From Hominisplanchenecus murintestinalis (lineage in GTDB: Bacteria > Bacillota > Clostridia > Lachnospirales > Lachnospiraceae), in the NCBI GenBank assembly GCA_004793585.1, contig SRZB01000007.1, positions 32,481-96,480 on the forward strand: a stretch of 64,000 nucleotides of DNA, written 5' to 3'. How positions within the stretch are numbered: position 1 is the first letter of the stretch; each line of letters begins with the position of its first letter. The notes beneath the pieces are model-generated. The model was not told where the DNA came from. It saw only the letters and a list, made by a program, of their open reading frames with translations, and did no database searches. Position numbers and translations under genes: made by a program. This document shows positions 59,399 through 64,000 of this stretch, one piece after another.

Positions 59399-59586
59399 GT
59401 ATTTTTCTGCAGTCCTCTGGTGTTTTTTTCCACCAGTTTCCGGGCAATCATAATCTGATGCCCACAGCCCATACATTTCAGCCGGAAGTCCGCCCCTACC
59501 CGCAGGATTTCCCACTCCTGGCTCCCGCAGGGATGCTTCTTTTTCAACTTGACCACATCGCCCACTTCATATTCATACCCTGCCAT
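59395..59586 (-). CDS. DUF951 family protein
   Basis: The 63-residue protein matches DUF951: YEVGDVVKLKKKHPCGSQEWEILRVGADFRLKCMGCGHQIMI. Conserved Cys (near 18, 37 and 40) suggest a zinc site. The family is found just upstream of rpsF or near mscS in Firmicutes and has no proven function. The start at 59586 follows AAAGGGGACAG; an upstream in-frame ATG lacks a good site. Confidence 0.88.
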   Translation of the reverse strand: MAGYEYEVGDVVKLKKKHPCGSQEWEILRVGADFRLKCMGCGHQIMIARKLVEKNTRGLQKNT

Positions 59587-59677
59587 CTGTCCCCTTTCCG
59601 CTCTGTCCGGTTTACCGGACAACAGCCAGCGTCTTCTCCTCTGCCCGGCCACGCCAGGCAGCTATACTTCCGCCGCC

Positions 59678-60475
59678 TTACTTTATTGTCTTATACTCTT
59701 CAATCAGTTTCCCCTGCACGATAAACCGGGTCGTCTCATTCCCTGTGCAGGTAGAAAGCGTTACTACTTTATCTTCTGTACTCACAGACGCCTTGCTCTT
59801 TATCACCGAATGGTCAAAGGCTTCTTTTATATACTCCATGAAATCATCATCATCTTTAAAGGTAAGCTGGTATGTCTTGCTGGTATATCCCACCTCATGG
59901 CAGGCAAAAATTTCATATTTATAGATTTTTTCCGGTGTGTAAACCCAGAAGTACCGGCTCTTATCTATGGTTCCTTCCTCACGAAACTGCTTCAGCTTCC
60001 CAAACATTGAGAGATTCCGCATATTGTGCCCATACAGGACAGAATTCCTGTCGGTAAAATCCTTTTTATTTTCACAGTCCAGAAAAATACACCCTGCGAT
60101 ATTCGGCGTCCCCTGGAATGTATGATGCAGGTAAAAATCATTGTCTTCGCCCTGCGCCACCGGATAACTGATGTCCAGCGCTTCCACTTTCAGCCATCCG
60201 ATAATCTCACGGTTAATTTCTAACAGGCTGTCAAAATCCACCGGGCTTTTCATGACCAGCTCCCCGTTGAGCTCTTCAGGCTCCGGCTCGGCTGTTTCTT
60301 CTTTGACATAATGATCCGCCAAAGCGTCATATTCGTCTTCTCCCTCTTTATACACGGCATAAATCGTATAAAGCTGATATCCCGAATAGCAGAACACCCC
60401 CAGCGCCACTATAAGAATCAGTGTGCGGATGATATCTCCCACTGTGCGCTTCCTTTTTTTCTTCTCCTTTGCCAT
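59678..60475 (-). CDS. srtB: Class B sortase
   Basis: The 265-residue membrane transpeptidase has one N-terminal helix (residues 14-33) and a sortase core with catalytic His in VLYGHNM, Cys in LSTCTGNETTRFIVQG and the Arg of TTRF. Length and spacing match SrtB rather than SrtA. Substrates would carry NPQTN-like signals, but I find no sortase signal in the exported proteins here. AGGAGG precedes the ATG. It follows the histidine kinase by 3 bases. Confidence 0.93.
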   Translation of the reverse strand: MAKEKKKRKRTVGDIIRTLILIVALGVFCYSGYQLYTIYAVYKEGEDEYDALADHYVKEETAEPEPEELNGELVMKSPVDFDSLLEINREIIGWLKVEALDISYPVAQGEDNDFYLHHTFQGTPNIAGCIFLDCENKKDFTDRNSVLYGHNMRNLSMFGKLKQFREEGTIDKSRYFWVYTPEKIYKYEIFACHEVGYTSKTYQLTFKDDDDFMEYIKEAFDHSVIKSKASVSTEDKVVTLSTCTGNETTRFIVQGKLIEEYKTIK

Positions 60476-60478
60476 CGT

Positions 60479-61681
60479 TTACCTCCTGTCTGTGCGAATC
60501 GCCGCACCGTCATTTCCCTCTGCTTTCGCGCTTCTCTTCCGCTTTAATACAGGCTCCTCATGATATCTGGGCAGACGCACAGTAAACTTTGTGCTGGCAT
60601 AGGTACTGGACGCCTCGATCGTTCCTCCATGCACCTCCAGAATTTCCCTTGCTATGGAAAGCCCCAGCCCTGTGCCCCCCGTCTGGCTGGATCTGGCATT
60701 GTCCACCCGGTAAAACTTTTCAAAAATCGAGGTCAGCTTCTGCTGAGGAATCTGCTCTCCCTGATTCGTAAACGTAATCACCACCGTATTCAGGTCACAA
60801 TACGCCTGAATATCAATATTTGTCCCCGGATAACTGTAGGCAATCGCATTCCTCAGCAAATTGTCAAACACCCGCGCCAGCTTGTCCGGGTCTCCGAACA
60901 CAATCAGCCCGTCGTCGGTGTGAATCGAGCAGGTGAGCTTCTTCTCTGTAAGCACCGCATAGCTTTCATCTGCCAGCTGCTCAAGCATAATCGATAAATT
61001 CACATTCCCTTTTTCTAATACGATATCCTGAAGGTTAAACCTGGTAATCTCAAAAAATTCACTAATCAGTTCTCCGAGCCGCATAGACTTCTCCAACGCG
61101 ATATGAATATATTTCGCCCGCTCCTCCGGCTGCATTTCCGGCTGCTCGTCCAGCATCGTCAGATACGCAATCGTAGAAGTAAGCGGTGTCTTTAAATCAT
61201 GAGCCAGATAAACCACTAAATCATTTTTGCGCTGCTCACTCTCCATCGCCGCATTGTCTTTACGCTTTAGCGTCATTTTCAACGTATTCAGCTTCTCTGC
61301 AATCGGACGCAGTTCCGGCTCCAGCGTCACCGGCGCATCCGAATCGCTCAGGATATTGTCTATCTCCTCGCCAATATGATCCAGGTAATGCGTGACCTTA
61401 GAAATTGCCACGTAAAAGAAAATCAGAAAGAGCATCATGAACCCGGCTACCAGAAACAAATCTTTGTGCTCCATGAAGATCCTTCCGTACAAGGTATTTG
61501 CTTCCGCATTGCTCAAATCAAAGAACATAAGCAAACGGATGACCAGCTCCGGAAACCGCTGCTGGAAAATACCATCCACCAGAAGCTCCACAATCATATA
61601 TCCGATACACAATGCCAGCACAGTCACCAGGCCTGTGCGCAGCATCAGGCGCCATTTCAGTTTTCGGTAATTATTTTTCAA
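60479..61681 (-). CDS. Two-component sensor histidine kinase (VanS-like)
   Basis: The 400-residue kinase has two membrane helices (near 14-34 and 75-95), a HAMP-like linker, H box VYLAHDLKTPLTSTIAYLTML, and an ATPase domain with N box FDNLLRNAIAYS and G boxes TGLGLSIAREILEVHGG. It resembles VanS kinases in gene organisation and sequence. The TTG start overlaps the vanR-like stop by 11 bases, so translation is likely coupled. The three-gene order is regulator, kinase, sortase. Confidence 0.9.
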   Translation of the reverse strand: MKNNYRKLKWRLMLRTGLVTVLALCIGYMIVELLVDGIFQQRFPELVIRLLMFFDLSNAEANTLYGRIFMEHKDLFLVAGFMMLFLIFFYVAISKVTHYLDHIGEEIDNILSDSDAPVTLEPELRPIAEKLNTLKMTLKRKDNAAMESEQRKNDLVVYLAHDLKTPLTSTIAYLTMLDEQPEMQPEERAKYIHIALEKSMRLGELISEFFEITRFNLQDIVLEKGNVNLSIMLEQLADESYAVLTEKKLTCSIHTDDGLIVFGDPDKLARVFDNLLRNAIAYSYPGTNIDIQAYCDLNTVVITFTNQGEQIPQQKLTSIFEKFYRVDNARSSQTGGTGLGLSIAREILEVHGGTIEASSTYASTKFTVRLPRYHEEPVLKRKRSAKAEGNDGAAIRTDRR

Positions 61682-62366
61682 CGCGATATCCCACTCCCCA
61701 GACTGTCTTGATAAAGTCAGATTTTCCTGTCGGCCCGCTCATCTTCTCCCTGAGATGCCTGATATGAACCATCACCGTATTGTTGCTGTTCTTGTAATAT
61801 TTTTCTTTCCAGACCTGTTCAAAGAGCTGCTCTGAACTGATCACCTGCCCTCTGTTCTCGCAGAGAATCCACAGAATATCGAACTCTATCGGCGTCAGCG
61901 TCAGCTCTCTTTCATTATAAGTGCATTCATGGGTGCTCCGGTTCAGCACCAGCCCCGCGAAGTCAAGCACATCCTCCTGCGGCCTCCCATTTTCATTGTA
62001 TTTCGTAAACCGTCTCAGCTGCGCCTTCACCCGCGCAATCAGCTCCAGCGGGTTAAACGGTTTCGCAATATAATCATCCGCCCCCAGCGTCAGGCCGTTA
62101 ATCTTATCCATATACTCCGTCTTTGCCGTAAGCATAATTACCGGAAACGTGTGCCTCTCCCTTACCTTCTGCAAAATTGTAAAACCATCGATATCCGGCA
62201 GCATAACATCCAGCAATGCCATATCCGGCGTATTTTCTTCAATACAGCGGAGTGCATCTGTTCCATTATAGCATTTCTCTACCTCATAGTTCTCATTTTT
62301 CAGGTACAGTTCCACAACATCCGCGATTTCCCTCTCGTCATCTACAATCAGTATCCTGCTCCCCAT
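61671..62366 (-). CDS. OmpR/PhoB-type response regulator (VanR-like)
   Basis: The 231-residue regulator has a receiver (residues 1-120; ILIVDDEREIADVV, phosphoacceptor Asp in LLDVMLPDIDG, Lys in YIAKPF) and a winged-helix effector (LTPIEFDILWILCENRGQVISSEQLFEQVW, VHIRHLREKM, TVWGVGYRVEK). It resembles VanR, but there are no vanHAX or vanY genes in the window, so I do not call resistance. AGGGAGGAACACC precedes the ATG. Confidence 0.93.
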   Translation of the reverse strand: MGSRILIVDDEREIADVVELYLKNENYEVEKCYNGTDALRCIEENTPDMALLDVMLPDIDGFTILQKVRERHTFPVIMLTAKTEYMDKINGLTLGADDYIAKPFNPLELIARVKAQLRRFTKYNENGRPQEDVLDFAGLVLNRSTHECTYNERELTLTPIEFDILWILCENRGQVISSEQLFEQVWKEKYYKNSNNTVMVHIRHLREKMSGPTGKSDFIKTVWGVGYRVEK

Positions 62367-62412
62367 GGTGTTCCTCCCTGTGCTCCTTATTTATATGTCT
62401 GCGTATCTGTTC

Positions 62413-62445
62413 AAAGCCATCCCGAAAATGTTTTCAAGATGGCTT
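62413..62445 (-). terminator. Terminator after asnS
   Basis: AAAGCCATC pairs with GATGGCTTT around 15 bases, in the 85-base gap between asnS and the response-regulator gene. Confidence 0.65.
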
Positions 62446-62451
62446 TCCTGC

Positions 62452-63843
62452 TTATAATTCACAATTTCCTACTGTACGCGGGAATGGAACAACATCCCTG
62501 ATATTCGCGATTCCGGTCAGGTACATCACGCACCTCTCAAAGCCCAGGCCAAAGCCTGCATGGCGGGTAGAACCATATTTCCTCAAGTCCAGATAGAAAC
62601 CGTAGTCTTCTTTCTTCAATCCCAGCTCGTCCATTCTCTGAGTCAGTTTCTCGTAATCATCCTCCCTCTGGCTTCCTCCGATAATCTCACCGATTCCCGG
62701 AACCAGGCAATCCATAGCCGCCACGGTTTTTCCGTCCTCATTCAGCTTCATATAGAACGCCTTGATTTCCTTCGGATAGTCTGTCACAAATACCGGGCGC
62801 TTAAATACCTGCTCTGTCAGATAGCGCTCATGCTCTGTCTGCAAATCGCATCCCCAGGAAACTTTATAATCAAAGTTTTTATTATTTTTCTCAAGAATTT
62901 CAATCGCTTCTGTGTAAGTCACATGTGCAAACTCCGAATCCACCACATGGTTCAGCCTCTCCAGAAGCCCTTTATCCACAAAAGAATTAAAGAAATTCAT
63001 CTCTTCCGGCGCATGCTCCAGCACATAGCGGATAACGTATTTCAGCATAGCTTCCGCCAGCATCATATCATCCTTCAAATCCGCAAACGCAATCTCCGGC
63101 TCAATCATCCAAAACTCTGCCGCATGGCGGGTCGTATTTGAATTTTCCGCCCGAAACGTAGGTCCGAACGTATAAATATTCCGGAACGCCTGCGCATAAG
63201 TCTCACCGTTGAGCTGGCCGCTCACCGTAAGATTCGTCTCCTTGCCAAAAAAGTCTTTACCAGTATCCACTTTCCCGTCTGCCGTCCTCGGCAAATCCTC
63301 CAAATCCAGAGTCGTCACCCGGAACATCTCGCCCGCGCCCTCACAATCGCTGCCTGTAATCAACGGCGTGTGGACATACACAAAATCCCTCTCCTGGAAA
63401 AACTGATGAATCGCATACGCAATCAGCGAGCGCACACGGAATACTGCCTGGAACGTATTCGTCCTCGGCCTTAAGTGCGAAATCGTCCGCAGGTACTCCA
63501 GGCTGTGGCGTTTCTTCTGCAGCGGATAATCCGGCGCAGACGCGCCCTCCACCGTCACTTCCTCCGCCTGGATTTCAAAAGGCTGCTTTGCCTGCGGCGT
63601 CGGCGTCAGGATTCCCCTCACGATTACCGCCGCGCCCACATTCAGCTTCGATACCTCCGCGAAATTTTCCATCTTATCATGATATACAACCTGCAGCGGC
63701 TCGAAAAACGTGCCGTCATGCAGTACCAAAAATCCAAACGTCTTTGAATCACGGACGCTGCGCACCCAGCCGCCCACCGTGACTTCCTTCCCCAGATACT
63801 CTTCCCTGTTCCTGAAAATCTCTCTAACCGTCGTCAATTCCAT
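62452..63843 (-). CDS. asnS: Asparaginyl-tRNA synthetase
   Basis: The 463-residue class IIb enzyme charges tRNA-Asn. It has an N-terminal OB fold ([25 protein letters not shown]) and class II motifs: motif 1 [27 protein letters not shown], motif 2 [25 protein letters not shown], and motif 3 [15 protein letters not shown]. Length is standard. The ATG at 63843 follows AAAGGAG; an in-frame ATG 21 bases upstream has no site. It appears to have its own promoter and terminator. No T-box leader is visible. Confidence 0.97.
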   Translation of the reverse strand: MELTTVREIFRNREEYLGKEVTVGGWVRSVRDSKTFGFLVLHDGTFFEPLQVVYHDKMENFAEVSKLNVGAAVIVRGILTPTPQAKQPFEIQAEEVTVEGASAPDYPLQKKRHSLEYLRTISHLRPRTNTFQAVFRVRSLIAYAIHQFFQERDFVYVHTPLITGSDCEGAGEMFRVTTLDLEDLPRTADGKVDTGKDFFGKETNLTVSGQLNGETYAQAFRNIYTFGPTFRAENSNTTRHAAEFWMIEPEIAFADLKDDMMLAEAMLKYVIRYVLEHAPEEMNFFNSFVDKGLLERLNHVVDSEFAHVTYTEAIEILEKNNKNFDYKVSWGCDLQTEHERYLTEQVFKRPVFVTDYPKEIKAFYMKLNEDGKTVAAMDCLVPGIGEIIGGSQREDDYEKLTQRMDELGLKKEDYGFYLDLRKYGSTRHAGFGLGFERCVMYLTGIANIRDVVPFPRTVGNCEL

Positions 63844-63879
63844 AATCGAGCTCCTTTGTTCCATAGCTATTTTCTATTT

Positions 63880-63908
63880 AGTATATCCCATAAAAGGAAT
63901 GTATGCAA
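63880..63908 (-). promoter_or_regulatory. Promoter of asnS
   Basis: Minus-strand TTGCAT (63903-63908), 17-base spacer, TATACT (63880-63885). Confidence 0.7.
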
Positions 63909-64000
63909 GACTTTGTGTGGGCGTTGGCTGACAGCTTTATCAATATGAATTATTCATGAGCATATAAAAATGCTCGATACTACAAATCCTTGAACCAGTT
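63909..64000. other. Window edge without an assignable gene
   Basis: The last 92 bases hold only a small hairpin, GAGCAT/ATGCTC (63958-63975), probably the end of a neighbouring transcript. I see no gene in this stretch. Confidence 0.4.

Noticed and set aside
61671..62366. Vancomycin resistance locus
   Set aside because: Only VanR/VanS-like genes are present; no vanH, vanA, vanX, vanY or vanT-like gene is nearby.
63844..64000. T-box leader of asnS
   Set aside because: No specifier loop, T-box sequence or terminator/antiterminator pair was visible between promoter and start.
1..64000. tRNA or rRNA genes, intact insertion sequences, prophage or integrative element ends
   Set aside because: None could be recognised on either strand; the mobile-looking signals are limited to the small palindromic repeats.

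Overview
The window reads as a chromosomal segment of a gut Lachnospiraceae bacterium (Clostridia; the Mediterraneibacter/Ruminococcus torques/Dorea/Blautia neighbourhood is my inference, not a proven species). The reasons are consensus sigma-A promoters with strong AGGAGG ribosome sites, a CotS-type spore-coat gene, class III anaerobic ribonucleotide reductase, rubredoxin and ferredoxin, and very large exported glycosidases with FIVAR and BspA-like repeats. Most genes are ordinary core genes. I see no tRNA, rRNA, CRISPR array, intact insertion sequence or prophage.

Layout. 1-4.4 kb (minus): an edge-truncated transglutaminase-like exported protein, a yoeB remnant behind a three-hairpin dispersed repeat, then mazG-pgcA and cotS. 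4.4-7 kb (plus): a cold-shock gene behind a strong promoter and leader hairpin, and an exported protein with a basic BspA-like tail. 7-18 kb (minus): uppP, a GH20 hexosaminidase, nrdD with two NrdR boxes, hflX, a TPR lipoprotein and a MATE exporter. 18.2-21.3 kb (plus): a Mg2+ M-box riboswitch, a tiny Cys-rich ORF, mgtE and a VanZ-like protein with a long Pro/Tyr-rich tail. 21.3-24.4 kb (minus): a possible RNA-antitoxin/BECR-nuclease locus and a GntR-ABC transporter operon. 24.4-36.7 kb: an HD-domain remnant, pgi, a membrane protein, an unassigned structured RNA candidate, murA, a DUF885 peptidase, rubredoxin, a beta-CASP nuclease, murG, a sigma factor, a HIT protein, a soluble histidine kinase and rhomboid. 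36.7-46.5 kb (minus): an eleven-gene Tad/Flp pilus operon with two prepilin peptidases and an FHA protein. 46.6-57 kb: mecA, a DUF1858 protein, and a divergent GH20/GH84 pair of giant exported glycosidases. 57-64 kb: ferredoxin, a MerR regulator, rpsF-ssb-rpsR, DUF951, sortase B, a VanR/VanS-like pair and asnS.

How parts work together. Two GH20 enzymes and one GH84 enzyme, all with galactose-binding-like, FIVAR and basic C-terminal modules, suggest foraging on mucin or host-glycan GlcNAc/GalNAc at the cell surface. UppP, MurA and MurG serve peptidoglycan synthesis. The Tad locus supplies a type IVb pilus.

The most novel candidate is at 21,299-22,317. On the minus strand a consensus promoter drives two 84-bp tandem repeats with compensatory changes in a hairpin, then an intrinsic terminator, then a 234-residue protein that resembles PBECR4-type (Barnase/EndoU/ColicinE5/RelE-like) nucleases. 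This is the architecture of a type III toxin-antitoxin system, but with a different toxin fold. Secondary candidates are the 27-residue Cys-rich ORF between the M-box and mgtE, and the structured RNA between murA and the 26.2-27.0 kb gene.
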